Source: Oricola cellulosilytica | GTDB taxonomy: Bacteria > Pseudomonadota > Alphaproteobacteria > Rhizobiales > Rhizobiaceae | Assembly: GCF_019966575.1 (NCBI RefSeq) | Contig: NZ_JAINFK010000003.1 | Span: 260,001-324,000, forward strand | DNA length: 64,000 nt | Reading direction: 5' to 3' | Shown here: piece by piece, positions 18,475-29,753 of the stretch | How positions within the stretch are numbered: position 1 is the first letter of the stretch | Layout of the letters: each line of letters starts with the position of its first letter | The notes under the pieces: generated by a model | Databases searched by the model: none | Told to the model about the DNA's origin: nothing | The model's input: only the letters and a program-made list of their open reading frames with translations | Made by a program: the position numbers and the translations under genes

Positions 18475-19883
18475 ACCGTCGCCTCGCCGGGTTTGCTCGG
18501 CGCGAATACGAACATCAGGACGCCGACCCGCCGGTGAACGACGAACATCAGCAGCCCGGCTTCAACGAGCGTCGCCGCCGCCGTGGCCGTGGCCGCCCCA
18601 AATAGTCCGTATCGGGGGATCAGTATCATGTTCAGGACCACGTTGAGCGCCAGTACCGCGGCAAAGATCACAGCGCAGATGTTCTGGTTACCCGTCATGT
18701 TGAGAAGGCTCTCGGCGGGGCCGATGCTGGCGCGTAGCACGACGCCCGCGACCAGGATGAACAGGAACGGGTAGCCGGCTGCGAACTCCGCGCCAAAGAG
18801 CCCCAGAAGGAACTTGCCGAGCAGCAGCACAGCGGCGCCCATCAGCAGGGATGGCCAGAACGTCCAGCGGACCGTTTGGCGCGCGAACGTCTGGAGGGAG
18901 TCCCGTTCGCCAGCGCCGCTGCGCGCGGCGAACTCCTGCGCGACGCCCGCCTTCACCGCGAAGAAAACGAAGTGCACCAGCGCCAGTGTCTTTACCGTGG
19001 CGTAATAGACGGCCACATCATCGGGCCGCATGTAAAGGCCGACCATCAGTACGTCGGCATTGGTGAGAAGGAAGAAGAAGCCCTCGACGAGGAAGATCGG
19101 CACGGCCACTTTCATCCAGGGCGCCATATCGGTCTTGCGCGGTCCTGGCGGATAGAGCGCGTCCAGATTTCGGGTAACGATCACCAGTTGCAGGAGCGCG
19201 GTCGAAAAGGTTGCCAGTACTGCCGCGATTACCGCCGTCGCTGCGGATGCGGCAAAGCCCGCGATATGCGCCGCTGCCATGAAGCACAGCAGGAGCAGCG
19301 GCCGCAGAATGTAGGTCGGTGTGAGGGCGCGCACCGGCCAGGAGTTGGCGCGTGCCGTGCCGTCCAGCACGTCGCCCAGCGACAGCATCGGCAGGCAGGT
19401 GAACGCCAGGATGAAAGGCACAACATAGTAGGACTCGATCCGTTCACCGAGCAGCAGAACCAGACCGATTCCGGCCGCGGCCACGATCGAGGCGGAAATG
19501 AAAACAAAGAGGCGGCTCGCAAGCAACAGACCGCGCAGCCGATCGAAATCCTCCTGCCTGCGGTACATCGGAAGGAACCTGATCACGGCCGTTTGAAACC
19601 CGAAGCAGGAAAGGCTTCCAAGGATGATCATCGTCGTCCAGACGAAGACGTAGATCCCGTAATCGAAGGTTCCCGTCCAGCGGGCAAGCACGACCTGGGA
19701 GAAGAACGCAATTGCCGCGCTGACGATGCGGATGGCAAAGGCTATCAGCGACATGCGGCGGGCGACCGCGGCTTCGTCGCTCCCCTGCCACGCCGCGTCG
19801 ACCATTTGCGTGAGCGGCCGCATCCGCCGGTAAACCGGTGGTGCGAGAAGCTGTTCGGCTGTTTGGGTTGCAGAGAAGCGCAA
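18471..19883 (-). CDS. Polysaccharide flippase (Wzx/MATE-like)
   Basis: Integral membrane protein of 470 residues with 12-14 predicted helices and the pattern of oligosaccharide flippases: ARWTGTFDYGIYVFVWT early, and LNMILIPRYGLFGAATATA near the C-terminus. It should move lipid-linked sugar units across the inner membrane. It is the first gene of a coupled pair with the BioF2-like acetyltransferase. No glycosyltransferases or polymerase are adjacent, so it may serve a surface glycan encoded elsewhere. Confidence 0.87.
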   Translation of the reverse strand: MRFSATQTAEQLLAPPVYRRMRPLTQMVDAAWQGSDEAAVARRMSLIAFAIRIVSAAIAFFSQVVLARWTGTFDYGIYVFVWTTMIILGSLSCFGFQTAVIRFLPMYRRQEDFDRLRGLLLASRLFVFISASIVAAAGIGLVLLLGERIESYYVVPFILAFTCLPMLSLGDVLDGTARANSWPVRALTPTYILRPLLLLCFMAAAHIAGFAASAATAVIAAVLATFSTALLQLVIVTRNLDALYPPGPRKTDMAPWMKVAVPIFLVEGFFFLLTNADVLMVGLYMRPDDVAVYYATVKTLALVHFVFFAVKAGVAQEFAARSGAGERDSLQTFARQTVRWTFWPSLLMGAAVLLLGKFLLGLFGAEFAAGYPFLFILVAGVVLRASIGPAESLLNMTGNQNICAVIFAAVLALNVVLNMILIPRYGLFGAATATAAATLVEAGLLMFVVHRRVGVLMFVFAPSKPGEATV

Positions 19884-19980
19884 GACGGAAAGTCCGCTGT
19901 GTTTCCGGTATCTTCACCAGATCTACACGCACGGATTTAAGAAACCGTTCGCCTGCCCCGTAACTGGCAAACCCGAACCG

Positions 19981-20823
<843 letters not shown>

Positions 20824-20903
20824 GTGGTGTTCCCCGGGTGCGGTTTCAACCGGGTTCTAGGGAGGCAATACCCCACCGGCAAGGTTACCACAGCGGTTCG
20901 CAG

Positions 20904-20919
20904 TGTGACCGAAATCACA
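20904..20919 (-). promoter_or_regulatory. CRP/FNR-type palindrome upstream of moxR gene
   Basis: TGTGACCGAAATCACA is a perfect TGTGA-N6-TCACA palindrome centred about 88 bases before the MoxR ATG on the - strand. The only gene reading away from it is moxR, because the 3-hydroxyacyl-CoA dehydrogenase gene ends just beyond. A Crp/Fnr regulator is encoded at 63.1 kb, but nothing links the two directly. Confidence 0.45.
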
Positions 20920-21048
20920 TTACCGTGAGGAACGCCGCGCTATGTCGGACCAGCCGGGCCGGGACGCAGCCGCTTACCCGGCGGCAGGGTTCCGCGCAGG
21001 CCTCGATTGCCCCATGGTCTGCGCGGAATCTCCCGCCCCGGTCACCGT

Positions 21049-21930
21049 TCAGCGCGTGGGAACGGGAGTTTCTCCCCGATAGTCGTAGAAGCCGCGACCC
21101 GACTTTTTGCCCAGCCAGCCGGCCTCGACATATTTCACCAGCAGTGGACACGGTCGGTATTTCGTGTCGGCAAGACCGTCGTGCAGCACTTGCATGATGG
21201 CGAGACAAGTGTCGAGGCCGATGAAATCGGCAAGCTCCAGCGGCCCCATCGGATGGTTGGCTCCGAGCTTCATGGCCGTGTCGATCGCTTCGACCGAGCC
21301 CACACCCTCATAAAGCGTGTAGATCGCCTCGTTGATCATCGGCAGCAAAATGCGGTTGACGATGAAAGCCGGGAAATCCTCCGAGACGGTGATTTTCTTG
21401 CCGAGCGAGCGGACGAAGCCCTTTGACGCCTCGAAGGTTACATCCTCCGTGGCTATGCCGCGCACCAGTTCGACCAGCTTCATGCGCGGGACGGGGTTCA
21501 TGAAATGGATGCCCATGAAGCGTTCGGGACGATCGGTAGCCGACGCTAGGCGGGTGATGGAAATCGAGGAAGTGTTGCTGGCAAGGATCGCCTCCGGTTT
21601 CAGCACCGGACACAGCTTCGCGAATATCGACCGCTTGACCTCTTCGCTCTCGCTGGCCGCCTCGATCACCAGATCGCACTCGGCTAGATCCGCAAGACTG
21701 CCCACGGGCAGAATGCGGGCTGCGGCCTCGGCGGCCCCCGATTTGTCAATGCGTCCGGCCTCGACGGCCGACTCGAGAGCCTCCGCCACTTTCGCCTTGC
21801 CACTCGCGGCGGCCTCCGCCGAAACGTCCACCAGCCGCACGTCGTATCCGGCGACCGTGCAGACCTGCGCAATGCCGCAACCCATCTGCCCGGCGCCAAC
21901 CACGCCGACCGATTTGATATTTCCCGTCAT
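21049..21930 (-). CDS. 3-hydroxybutyryl-CoA dehydrogenase
   Basis: NAD(P)-dependent oxidation of 3-hydroxyacyl-CoA in butanoate/fatty-acid metabolism or PHB turnover. The 293-residue protein starts at ATG 21930, with ACAGGA just upstream. It has the Rossmann motif GAGQMG at 12-17, SNTSSISIT near 118-126 and the catalytic histidine H142 in GIHFMNPVPRM. The C-terminal dimerisation domain is complete and ends in the family motif GRGFYDY. The frame continues to 21993, but the extra residues are unlike the family. It is monocistronic. Confidence 0.94.
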   Translation of the reverse strand: MTGNIKSVGVVGAGQMGCGIAQVCTVAGYDVRLVDVSAEAAASGKAKVAEALESAVEAGRIDKSGAAEAAARILPVGSLADLAECDLVIEAASESEEVKRSIFAKLCPVLKPEAILASNTSSISITRLASATDRPERFMGIHFMNPVPRMKLVELVRGIATEDVTFEASKGFVRSLGKKITVSEDFPAFIVNRILLPMINEAIYTLYEGVGSVEAIDTAMKLGANHPMGPLELADFIGLDTCLAIMQVLHDGLADTKYRPCPLLVKYVEAGWLGKKSGRGFYDYRGETPVPTR

Positions 21931-22048
21931 TTTCCTGTTATCCCGCAGCGCCTTGCCCAATTCCCGGGGCATTCTGCGATTGCTGCGCTGCAATGTAAAC
22001 CTAACTCTTTCATCGCGCCGATCGCGACGGGTGGGCCGGACTGTCGGT

Positions 22049-22411
22049 TTAGTCCTTGATCCCGATCTCGCGCCGCCCCTTGCGGGTCAGGTTAAGCGTG
22101 ACCAGGCGGTGGCTCTCGGTCAGATAATCCCGCAGGGCGGCATCATCCATCGCCTCTTTCGCGGTCCGCTGGATCCATTTCATTCCCCGCGAGGCGAGAT
22201 AGGGGGCGGGGCGCAGTCCCGGCTGCTCACGCAGAACGTCAAAGGCGAGTTCGGAAACCTTGAAGGTCACGGCAAGTTCTGTTCCCTTGCTCCAGCCAGC
22301 AATGGCGAAGATCTTGCCGCCCACCTTCCAAACATGCGCGCCGCCCCACTGGATCACGCGGAATGCGCCGGGAAGGCCGGCGCAGAACGTGTCGTATTCG
22401 TCGAGGGTCAC
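22049..22411 (-). CDS. MmcQ/YjbR family DNA-binding-like protein
   Basis: Protein of 120 residues of the YjbR/MmcQ fold, recognised by WGGAHVWKVGGKIFAI near 22-37 and the C-terminal LTESHRLVTLNLTRKGRRE. The fold resembles DNA-binding CyaY-like proteins; no biochemical role is established. It follows the L,D-transpeptidase gene by 22 bases and is probably co-transcribed. Confidence 0.88.
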   Translation of the reverse strand: MTLDEYDTFCAGLPGAFRVIQWGGAHVWKVGGKIFAIAGWSKGTELAVTFKVSELAFDVLREQPGLRPAPYLASRGMKWIQRTAKEAMDDAALRDYLTESHRLVTLNLTRKGRREIGIKD

Positions 22412-22433
22412 CGCAGGCCGTCCGCGACCTGCC

Positions 22434-23795
22434 TCAATCCAGAAATTCCACCGTGACGCCCTGGCTCACCATGTCGGCGAGTTCGGCCGCATCCCAGTTG
22501 GTCAGCCGGACGCAGCCGTTGGAGTTGGTTTTGCCGATCCGGCTCGGCTCCGGCGTTCCGTGGATGCCGTAAGTCGGCTTGGACAACGCGATCCAGATCG
22601 AACCGACCGGCCCGTTGGGACCCGGCGCGATCGTCAGAATGTCGCGGTTGTCGCCCTGCACGAAGTTGATCTTCGGATTGTAGGTGTAGTTCGGATTGAC
22701 GGCGATCCGTTCGACCGTGTGCGTGCCGGATGGCGACGGGGTGGCCGAGGACCCGATCGTGGCCGGATAGGCGGCGATCAGTGCGCCGGTCTCGTCATAG
22801 GCGCGGACCTGCTCTCTCGTCTTGTCAGCCTCGATGCGGACCACGGTGCCGGCCAGTTCCTCGCCGGTCGCGGCGACACGTATGGTCGTTCCCGGCTGGT
22901 TGAAATCGGCGCCGGGATTGAGCTTCACGAGATAATCCTGGTCCATATGAAATTTCTCGGCCAGCAGTTCGAGGGGCGAGGTGAAGGAGAGCGCCTCCAG
23001 CTTCGCCTTCTCGGCATAATCCTCGGGCACCGATGGAATGAACGGGCCGGCGACATCCTCGGGGGTGATCGTGTAGTCGGTAAAGGCGTCGCCGCCGGAC
23101 AGTTCGAGCTCGGCGTCGATCTCGATCTCGTTTGCCGGGTCGACCACGCGCCCGGTAATCGTCCGGTAGCTGTCCAGCGCCTTCTGCACGTTGCTGCCCA
23201 TGCGGCCGTCGATCACGCCGGGCGAAACACCCTTGCGGTCGAGTAGCACCTGCAGCTTGGCGACGATGTCGGCGTCAACCTTCGGGAGGGGATCGGTGCG
23301 CGGTATCGCTGCGGTCCGGGTCTCGGGAAGCGGTTCGGCCTGTGGCGCGGGCGCCGGCACGGGGTCAGGCTCTGGGGAGGTGGCAACGCCGCGGTCCTCG
23401 AGCAGTTCCTCCAGACTGCGGAACCGCCGGCCTCCAGGTTCGGACGGGGCCTGCAGGGGCGCGCGCTCCACGCGCCGCGGCACCGGAGCGATTTCCTCCG
23501 CCGGGGGAGGAGGGGGCGGAAAATAGTCCGGATCAATCTCACCCAGAGCGGCTGCCGGCTGGCGGTCGCCGGGAAACAGCGCACGCCGCCCGTCTGGCTC
23601 CTCGATCGCGACGATGCGATCCGTTCTGCGGTCGTAATAGACGCGCCGGCCGCGCCGGTCCACGAACATGCCAATATCGGCCTGGGCGACTTCGACGGCT
23701 TCGGCCGCCGTGGCCGGGATCACAGACATGCTGCCTGACACGAATATCATGCCCGCCAGAAGCGCGGAAAGTTTCAGTGAGCGGAAGTGAAGCAT
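22434..23795 (-). CDS. L,D-transpeptidase (YkuD) with peptidoglycan-binding region
   Basis: Periplasmic enzyme making 3-3 cross-links in murein or linking proteins to it. A signal peptide of about 32 residues ends near PATAAEA. A proline-rich linker follows, then a peptidoglycan-binding-like helix bundle (about 184-220), a LysM-like stretch (LAEKFHMDQDYLVKLNPG), and a C-terminal YkuD domain from about residue 320. The active site is H412 (IHGT) and C428 (SNGCVRL). At 453 residues it is a typical large rhizobial member. I start at ATG 23795 because seven residues upstream precede a clean signal sequence. Confidence 0.93.
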   Translation of the reverse strand: MLHFRSLKLSALLAGMIFVSGSMSVIPATAAEAVEVAQADIGMFVDRRGRRVYYDRRTDRIVAIEEPDGRRALFPGDRQPAAALGEIDPDYFPPPPPPAEEIAPVPRRVERAPLQAPSEPGGRRFRSLEELLEDRGVATSPEPDPVPAPAPQAEPLPETRTAAIPRTDPLPKVDADIVAKLQVLLDRKGVSPGVIDGRMGSNVQKALDSYRTITGRVVDPANEIEIDAELELSGGDAFTDYTITPEDVAGPFIPSVPEDYAEKAKLEALSFTSPLELLAEKFHMDQDYLVKLNPGADFNQPGTTIRVAATGEELAGTVVRIEADKTREQVRAYDETGALIAAYPATIGSSATPSPSGTHTVERIAVNPNYTYNPKINFVQGDNRDILTIAPGPNGPVGSIWIALSKPTYGIHGTPEPSRIGKTNSNGCVRLTNWDAAELADMVSQGVTVEFLD

Positions 23796-23917
23796 CTCGA
23801 ACGGATCCCGGGTCAAACGTTTAGGGCCGCAAGAGCCAAGCCATGCAGCCTCCAGGCCGTTGCAACCCGGATCAATTGAGTCCCATCGGGGTTAATGGAA
23901 GGATAAGAATGGGGCGT

Positions 23918-23952
23918 GAAAATGGCTGTCCCGGCCGCGAGCCGGAACAGCC
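23918..23952 (-). terminator. Rho-independent terminator of clpB
   Basis: Arms at 23941-23952 and 23924-23935 give a 12-pair stem with one G-U pair and a 5-base loop. On the - strand it is followed by ATTTTC. It lies 20 bases after the clpB stop codon. The T-tract is short, so efficiency may be moderate. Confidence 0.75.
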
Positions 23953-23972
23953 TCGATACCGAAACGCCGCCG

Positions 23973-26585
23973 TCAGGCCGCGTGCTCCTGCAATTCCTCG
24001 CCGGAAACCGGCTTGAAATTGAGCCGGTCCGAACCGCTCAACACCTTGACGGTCGAGCCGTCGAGGATCTCCCCTCCGAGGATACGCTCCGCGAGCGGGT
24101 CCTGAAGCTCGCGCTGTATGACGCGCTTCAGGGGGCGGGCGCCGTAGGCCGGGTCGTAACCCTTGTTTGCCAGCCACTCCAGCGCATCGCCGTCCAGGTC
24201 GAGCGTGATCTTGCGGTCGGCAAGCAGCGCCTCGAGATGGCGCAGCTGAATTTCGACGATCCGGCCCATCTCGGCCCGTTTCAACCTGTGGAACAGGATG
24301 ATCTCGTCAACCCGGTTCAGGAATTCGGGCCTGAACGACGCACGCACCACGTTCATCACGTCGTCGCGGACGCTGTCGGTATCCTGATCCTCCTTGAGAT
24401 TCACGAGGTACTCAGCGCCCAGATTCGACGTCATCACGATCAGCGTGTTCTTGAAGTCGACCGTCCGGCCCTGACCGTCGGTGAGACGGCCGTCGTCCAG
24501 CACCTGCAGCAGAACGTTGAACACGTCCGGATGCGCTTTCTCGATCTCGTCGAACAGGATCACCTGATAGGGCCGCCGGCGGACCGCCTCGGTCAGCGCG
24601 CCGCCCTCCTCGTAACCGACATATCCGGGCGGAGCGCCGATCAGGCGGGCAACGGAGTGCTTCTCCATGAACTCGCTCATGTCGATGCGCACCATCGCGT
24701 GCTCGTCGTCGAACAGGAAGTCGGCCAGCGCCTTCGTCAGTTCGGTCTTGCCGACGCCGGTGGGGCCGAGGAAGATGAACGATCCGATCGGCCGATTCGG
24801 ATCTTGCAAGCCGGCACGCGCGCGACGCACGGCCTTGGAAACCGCTTGGACGGCTTCGCCCTGACCGACCACCCGCTCGGCGAGTTCGTCTTCCATGCGC
24901 AAAAGCTTGTCCCGCTCGCCTTCCAGCATCTTGTCGACGGGGACACCGGTCCACCGCGAGACGATATGAGCGATGTGGTCGGGCGTTACCGTCTCCTCGA
25001 CCATTGAAGCCGCGGCGCCGTCTTCCGATTTCTCGGCCTCAACGAGGCGTTTCTCGAGATCCGGAATCGTGCCGTAGGCAAGCTCACCGGCACGCTGGAA
25101 CTCGCCGTTGCGCTGCGCGATCGCGAGTTCGTTGCGCATCTCGTCAAGCTCGCGCTTGAGGTCGGCGGCGGTGCCAAGCTTCTCCTTCTCGGACTGCCAC
25201 GTCGCCGTCAGGCGGTTCGACTCTTCCTCAAGATCGGCGAGTTCCTTTTCGAGCTTCGAAAGACGATCGCGCGAGGCTTCGTCCTTCTCGACCTTCAGCG
25301 CCTCGCGCTCGATCTTGAGCTGGATCACGCGACGGTCGATCTCGTCGAGCGCTTCGGGCTTCGAATCGACCTGCATGCGCAGCCGCGATGCCGCCTCGTC
25401 TACCAGATCGATCGCCTTGTCGGGCAGAAAGCGGTCAGTGATGTAACGGTTGGAGAGCGTGGCAGCGGACACCAGCGCCGAATCCGAGACCCGGATCTTG
25501 TGATGCTGCTCGTACTTCTCCTTGAGTCCGCGCAGGATCGAAACCGTATCCTCGACCGACGGCTCGTCGACGAATACCGGCTGGAACCGGCGGGCCAGCG
25601 CCGCATCTTTTTCGACGTGCTTGCGGTATTCGTCGAGTGTGGTCGCTCCGACGCAGTGCAGTTCGCCACGCGCCAATGCGGGCTTGAGGAGGTTCGACGC
25701 GTCCATCGCGCCGTCCGCCTTGCCGGCGCCGACCAGCGTGTGCATCTCGTCGATAAACATGATGATGCCGCCGGCAGCGCCCTGAACCTCGTTCAGCACC
25801 GCCTTCAGACGTTCCTCGAACTCTCCGCGATATTTCGCGCCGGCGATCAGCGCCCCCATGTCGAGCGCCATCAACTGCTTGTCGCGAAGGCTTTCGGGCA
25901 CGTCGCCATTGACGATGCGCAGGGCCAGGCCCTCGGCGATCGCGGTCTTGCCGACGCCGGGTTCGCCGATCAGTACGGGATTATTCTTGGTGCGGCGCGA
26001 CAGGACCTGGATGGTCCGGCGAATCTCGTCATCGCGCCCGATCACCGGATCGAGCTTGCCCTCGCGGGCGTCCGCCGTCAGATCGCGGGCGTATTTCTTT
26101 AGAGCGTCGTAGCCCTGTTCCGCATTCGCGCTATCGGCGGTGCGGCCTTTGCGGATGTCGTTGATCACCTGATTGATGCTCGCCGGCGTCACTCCCGCCT
26201 TCGACAGGATGTCCGCGGTCTTCGCCGATTTCTCCATCACGAGCGCGAGCAGAAGGCGCTCGACGGTGACGTAGGAATCACCGGCCTTCCTGGCGATTTC
26301 CTCGGCCGTGGTGAACACCTTCGCCAATGGCTGGGCGAGGTAAAGCTGGCCATTGCCGCCCTCCACCTTCGGCAGCGCGTTCAGGGCCGTCTCGACCGCC
26401 GTGCGAACGTCACGCACGTTGCCGCCCGCCCGTTCGATGAGGGACGAGGCGAGGCCCTCACTGTCGTCGACCAACACCTTCAACAGATGCTCGGGCGTGA
26501 ATTGCTGGTGGCTGGAACCCAGAGCGAAGGTCTGGGCCGATTGTATGAAACCGCGAACGCGGTCGGAATATTTCTCAAGATTCAT
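23973..26585 (-). CDS. clpB: ATP-dependent chaperone ClpB
   Basis: Hexameric cytosolic disaggregase working with DnaK. The 870 residues show the full architecture: an N-domain (1-145), AAA+ domain 1 with Walker A GEPGVGKT near 206, a long coiled-coil middle domain (about 410-530, rich in E, K and R) and AAA+ domain 2 with GPTGVGKT near 606. It lacks the ClpP-binding IGF loop, as expected for ClpB. ATG 26585 ([18 protein letters not shown]) follows GGAG and fits the family; the open frame to 26663 adds 26 unrelated residues. It lies behind two terminators, so it must have its own promoter in 26586-26700. I could not find a clear heat-shock sigma sequence there. Confidence 0.97.
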   Translation of the reverse strand: MNLEKYSDRVRGFIQSAQTFALGSSHQQFTPEHLLKVLVDDSEGLASSLIERAGGNVRDVRTAVETALNALPKVEGGNGQLYLAQPLAKVFTTAEEIARKAGDSYVTVERLLLALVMEKSAKTADILSKAGVTPASINQVINDIRKGRTADSANAEQGYDALKKYARDLTADAREGKLDPVIGRDDEIRRTIQVLSRRTKNNPVLIGEPGVGKTAIAEGLALRIVNGDVPESLRDKQLMALDMGALIAGAKYRGEFEERLKAVLNEVQGAAGGIIMFIDEMHTLVGAGKADGAMDASNLLKPALARGELHCVGATTLDEYRKHVEKDAALARRFQPVFVDEPSVEDTVSILRGLKEKYEQHHKIRVSDSALVSAATLSNRYITDRFLPDKAIDLVDEAASRLRMQVDSKPEALDEIDRRVIQLKIEREALKVEKDEASRDRLSKLEKELADLEEESNRLTATWQSEKEKLGTAADLKRELDEMRNELAIAQRNGEFQRAGELAYGTIPDLEKRLVEAEKSEDGAAASMVEETVTPDHIAHIVSRWTGVPVDKMLEGERDKLLRMEDELAERVVGQGEAVQAVSKAVRRARAGLQDPNRPIGSFIFLGPTGVGKTELTKALADFLFDDEHAMVRIDMSEFMEKHSVARLIGAPPGYVGYEEGGALTEAVRRRPYQVILFDEIEKAHPDVFNVLLQVLDDGRLTDGQGRTVDFKNTLIVMTSNLGAEYLVNLKEDQDTDSVRDDVMNVVRASFRPEFLNRVDEIILFHRLKRAEMGRIVEIQLRHLEALLADRKITLDLDGDALEWLANKGYDPAYGARPLKRVIQRELQDPLAERILGGEILDGSTVKVLSGSDRLNFKPVSGEELQEHAA

Positions 26586-26701
26586 CCTGGTCTCCAATCG
26601 TCCTGAAGGCCTTAATCGAAGCGCCCTCGGGTTCGTCGATGACAGGCTCCCGCATTGCGGCAAGCCCTTTGCTCCACGGGATATGGTAACTGGAAAAGGA
26701 G

Positions 26702-26725
26702 AAAAAAAGGGGCTTCAAAACCCCT
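26702..26725 (-). terminator. Second rho-independent terminator after DUF4167 gene
   Basis: Arms AGGGG and CCCCT with further weak pairs, followed on the - strand by seven T (complement of the A-run at 26702-26708). It backs up the stronger hairpin just upstream and insulates clpB. Confidence 0.75.
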
Positions 26726-26734
26726 GCGGCCATG

Positions 26735-26763
26735 AAAAATCCGCACCGGTCACCCGGTGCGGA
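26735..26763 (-). terminator. Rho-independent terminator of DUF4167 gene
   Basis: A perfect 10-base-pair stem, TCCGCACCGG with CCGGTGCGGA, around a 4-base loop, followed by five T on the - strand. It starts 36 bases after the stop codon of the DUF4167 gene. Confidence 0.9.
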
Positions 26764-26798
26764 CAAATTTCCGAACGTAAGAAGTAGCCTCGGAGACG

Positions 26799-27503
26799 TC
26801 AGACTTCCGCGGCAACCGGCTTGGTATCGGAGCCGCCGCTATCATCCGTCCTGCCGCCATCCGTCTTGGCATCGTCCGTCTTCACACCGTTCGTTCCGGC
26901 TCCGCCGGCATCCTCGCCGGAGCCGTCGCTGCGGGGCTTGCGAGGACGGCGGGTCGTCGCGCGGCGCGGTTTCTCGGACGCGCCCTGCTCCTCCTGCTCA
27001 AGCGATACCTCGACGGGCGTCTCGCCGATCACCGGCTGCGGCTCATCGGAGGCGTCGCGCCCGTTCTGCTGGCGGTCGTCGCTGGCGCCCGGCCGACGAT
27101 CCCTGTCGCGGTCCCGGCCACTGTCATGGCCACGATCGCGGCGGCGCCCTGAGCCGCCGGATGCTTCCGGCTGATTGCCGCCGTCGCTGTCGTCACTGTC
27201 CCGATCTTCGGCCTGTTCGCGCTCCTCGCGTTGTGCCTGGGCTTGGGCCTGGGCTGCCAGAATGATGCGGTTGTAGTGCTCAGCGTGCTGCAGATAGTTC
27301 TCGGCCATCACGTTGTCGCCGGACGAAAGCGCGTCGCGCGCGAGCGTCGCATACTTGTCGGCGATGACCTGCGCGTTGCCCCGGATCTTAACGTCCGGGC
27401 CATTGCTCTCGTAGTTGCGCGAAAGCGGGTTCTGGTTGCGCCTATTGCCGCCCCCGCCGCTATTGCGGTTGCGCTGGCGGCGACCTTGCTGTTGTGGTCT
27501 CAT
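26799..27503 (-). CDS. DUF4167 domain protein
   Basis: Protein of 234 residues. The N-terminal 95 residues form the DUF4167 domain: a basic, asparagine/arginine-rich start (RRQRNRNSGGGG) and a helical part with VIADKYATLARDALSSGDNV and LQHAEHYNRI. The remaining 140 residues are low-complexity and highly charged, with R/D repeats and short TDD/KTD repeats near 207-226, probably disordered. The basic N-terminus suggests nucleic-acid or ribosome contact, which is inference only. It lies between prmC and clpB, a common alphaproteobacterial order, and ends before two terminators. Its leader, 27504-27788, has no clear promoter. Confidence 0.9.
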   Translation of the reverse strand: MRPQQQGRRQRNRNSGGGGNRRNQNPLSRNYESNGPDVKIRGNAQVIADKYATLARDALSSGDNVMAENYLQHAEHYNRIILAAQAQAQAQREEREQAEDRDSDDSDGGNQPEASGGSGRRRDRGHDSGRDRDRDRRPGASDDRQQNGRDASDEPQPVIGETPVEVSLEQEEQGASEKPRRATTRRPRKPRSDGSGEDAGGAGTNGVKTDDAKTDGGRTDDSGGSDTKPVAAEV

Positions 27504-27788
27504 CAGACTCTCATATTGTCGTTAACATGCTGTAGGGTGCATATTTCGCCCGATATTGCCGCGACGGGGTCTTCCCCGGTTCCTCGTCAGGGCAAACAAA
27601 AATATCTGTGCGTGCCTGGCAAACGGTATCGCACGATTAGCGGCGGAAGGCGGGGGTCCGCACGGGAATGATCTAGATTTCCGTTGGGTGCCGGACTGGC
27701 GGTATTTCTGCGCATTCCGCCCTTACACAGGTAGCGACCGATTCGCTTCTTCACAAGTCATTTTTTCGATTTGATGCGCAAGTTACAG

Positions 27789-28661
27789 CTATTTCACAAA
27801 AATCAGTGCCCGATCATGCCCCGAAAAGTCGCATTTCTCTCCTGACTTCCGCATTCCTGCCGCTTCGAACAGGGTCAACACGTCGCGCTTCTGGTCATGG
27901 CCAATCTCGACGGCGACGGCGCCATTGTCCGTGAGGTGCGCGGCGGCGCGCGCCGCAAGGACACCGTAGGCGTTCAGCCCGTCGCCGCCGCCGTCAAGCG
28001 CGGCAAGGGGATCATAATCGCGCACATCCGGGTCTAACGCGGCTATCTCGCCGCTGCGGATATAGGGCGGGTTGGAGACGATCAGATCGAATGTTCCGCT
28101 GATGTTCTCGAACCAGTTCGACACGACAGCCTCGAACCGGTCGCCGAGACCCAGCTGCGCCGCGTTCCGTTCCGCGATCGTCAGCGCGCCGCGCGAGATG
28201 TCGGAGCCGACCGCAACCGCGCCTTGAACGTTGGCGAGGAGCGCCAGCGCGATGGCCCCCGAACCCGTGCCGATGTCGAGAATGCGGCAGACAGCATTCC
28301 CGGCGACCGTGCTTTCGACCAGCGGCATTACCAGGTCGACGAGGGTCTCGGTATCGGGCCGGGGTACCAGCGTCTCTTTATTCAGCCCGAGCGGTAACCC
28401 GTAGAACTCGCGCTGACCGATGATGCGGTGCACGGGTTCGCGGCGCAATCGGCGCGCGACGCACACCTCGAAGCCCATGGCGGCCTTCGAACCGACCGGC
28501 AAGTCCGGCTCGCGCATGCGCGACAGGACAGTGATTCCGGCCGCGAACTCCAGAAGCAGGCTGGCGTCGAGATCCGGGGTCGGCAATCCGGCCTCGGCAA
28601 AGCGCATTCTCGCTGACCGGTGGAGCGCCTCGGCAGTTCCGGAATACGTTGCGGGGGTCAC
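27789..28661 (-). CDS. prmC: Release factor glutamine methyltransferase PrmC
   Basis: Methylates the glutamine of the GGQ motif in release factors RF1/RF2, using SAM. The 290 residues contain an N-terminal helical domain (1-80) and the Rossmann methyltransferase domain with GTGSG at 131-135 and the catalytic NPPY at 197-200. The start is GTG overlapping the TGA of prfA by 4 bases, so synthesis is coupled to that of its substrate RF1. Confidence 0.96.
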   Translation of the reverse strand: MTPATYSGTAEALHRSARMRFAEAGLPTPDLDASLLLEFAAGITVLSRMREPDLPVGSKAAMGFEVCVARRLRREPVHRIIGQREFYGLPLGLNKETLVPRPDTETLVDLVMPLVESTVAGNAVCRILDIGTGSGAIALALLANVQGAVAVGSDISRGALTIAERNAAQLGLGDRFEAVVSNWFENISGTFDLIVSNPPYIRSGEIAALDPDVRDYDPLAALDGGGDGLNAYGVLAARAAAHLTDNGAVAVEIGHDQKRDVLTLFEAAGMRKSGEKCDFSGHDRALIFVK

Positions 28662-29731
28662 GCGGATTCCGCCGTCAGGAGCTTCGTCTGATAATCGGCG
28701 ATCAGCGGGTCGATTACATCGTCCAGCTCGCCCTCGATCACACGGTCGAGCTTGTAGAGAGTGAGATTGATCCGGTGGTCGGTCAGGCGGCCCTGCGGGA
28801 AATTATAGGTCCGGATGCGTTCGGAACGATCGCCAGAGCCGACCTGGACGCGGCGTGCCTCGGCACGTTCGTCGGCAGCTTTCTGGCGCTCGGCGTCATA
28901 CAGGCGCGCCCTCAGGATCTCCATCGCCCGCGCACGGTTTTGGTGCTGGGACTTCTCCGACTGCAGGACGACGATGCCGGAGGGGATGTGTGTGATCCGA
29001 ACCGCCGAATCGGTGGTGTTGACGTGCTGGCCGCCGGCGCCGGACGACCGCATTGTATCGATGCGCAAATCCTGGTCGCGGATCTCGATGTCCACATCCT
29101 CAGCCTGCGGCAGGACAGCGACCGTGGCAGCGGAGGTGTGGATGCGCCCGCCGGCCTCGGTTTCGGGTACCCGCTGCACACGATGAACACCGGATTCGAA
29201 TTTCAAGCGCGAGAAGACCCCCTTGCCGGACACCATCGCGATGATCTCCTTGAAGCCGCCGGCGTCGCCTTCCGATGCCGAAATGACGTCCATCTTCCAG
29301 CCGCGGCTCGCGGCATAGCGCTCATACATGCGGAAAAGATCGCCGGCGAAGAGGGCGGCTTCGAGGCCGCCGGTCCCGGCGCGGATTTCGAGAATGGCAT
29401 TTCTGGCGTCGGCGGCGTCCCGTGGAAGAAGGAGGATCCGGATGTCCTTGCGCAGCGCCTCGAGCTTGTCGTCGGTCTGGTCGAGTTCCGCCTGCGCCAG
29501 CTCGCGCATTTCCCTTTCGGTGGCGGGGTCGTCGAGAAGCGCTCGCAGATCGCCCCTTTCCGCCATCGCCGACTGATATGCGCGGATCTTCGCGACAATG
29601 TCCTCGAGTTCCGAATATTCAGAAGCGAGACGAACATAGGTCTCGCTGTCCGGCCCCGACGCCATCTCGCTTTCGAGCAGGGCGAACCGCTTGACCAGCT
29701 GGTCCATCTTGTCGGTCGGAAGTTCAATCAT
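28658..29731 (-). CDS. prfA: Peptide chain release factor 1
   Basis: Recognises UAA/UAG stop codons and triggers peptide release. The 357 residues include the GGQ loop ([18 protein letters not shown], roughly 228-245), whose glutamine is the target of PrmC, and the PxT-type recognition region before it. I start at ATG 29731 ([16 protein letters not shown]), which aligns with rhizobial RF1; the open frame reaches 29842 but would overlap ptsP. It lies 22 bases after ptsP and overlaps prmC, forming a ptsP-prfA-prmC unit. Confidence 0.96.
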   Translation of the reverse strand: MIELPTDKMDQLVKRFALLESEMASGPDSETYVRLASEYSELEDIVAKIRAYQSAMAERGDLRALLDDPATEREMRELAQAELDQTDDKLEALRKDIRILLLPRDAADARNAILEIRAGTGGLEAALFAGDLFRMYERYAASRGWKMDVISASEGDAGGFKEIIAMVSGKGVFSRLKFESGVHRVQRVPETEAGGRIHTSAATVAVLPQAEDVDIEIRDQDLRIDTMRSSGAGGQHVNTTDSAVRITHIPSGIVVLQSEKSQHQNRARAMEILRARLYDAERQKAADERAEARRVQVGSGDRSERIRTYNFPQGRLTDHRINLTLYKLDRVIEGELDDVIDPLIADYQTKLLTAESA

Positions 29732-29753
29732 GCGGGGCGCGGTTGCTGCTCGA

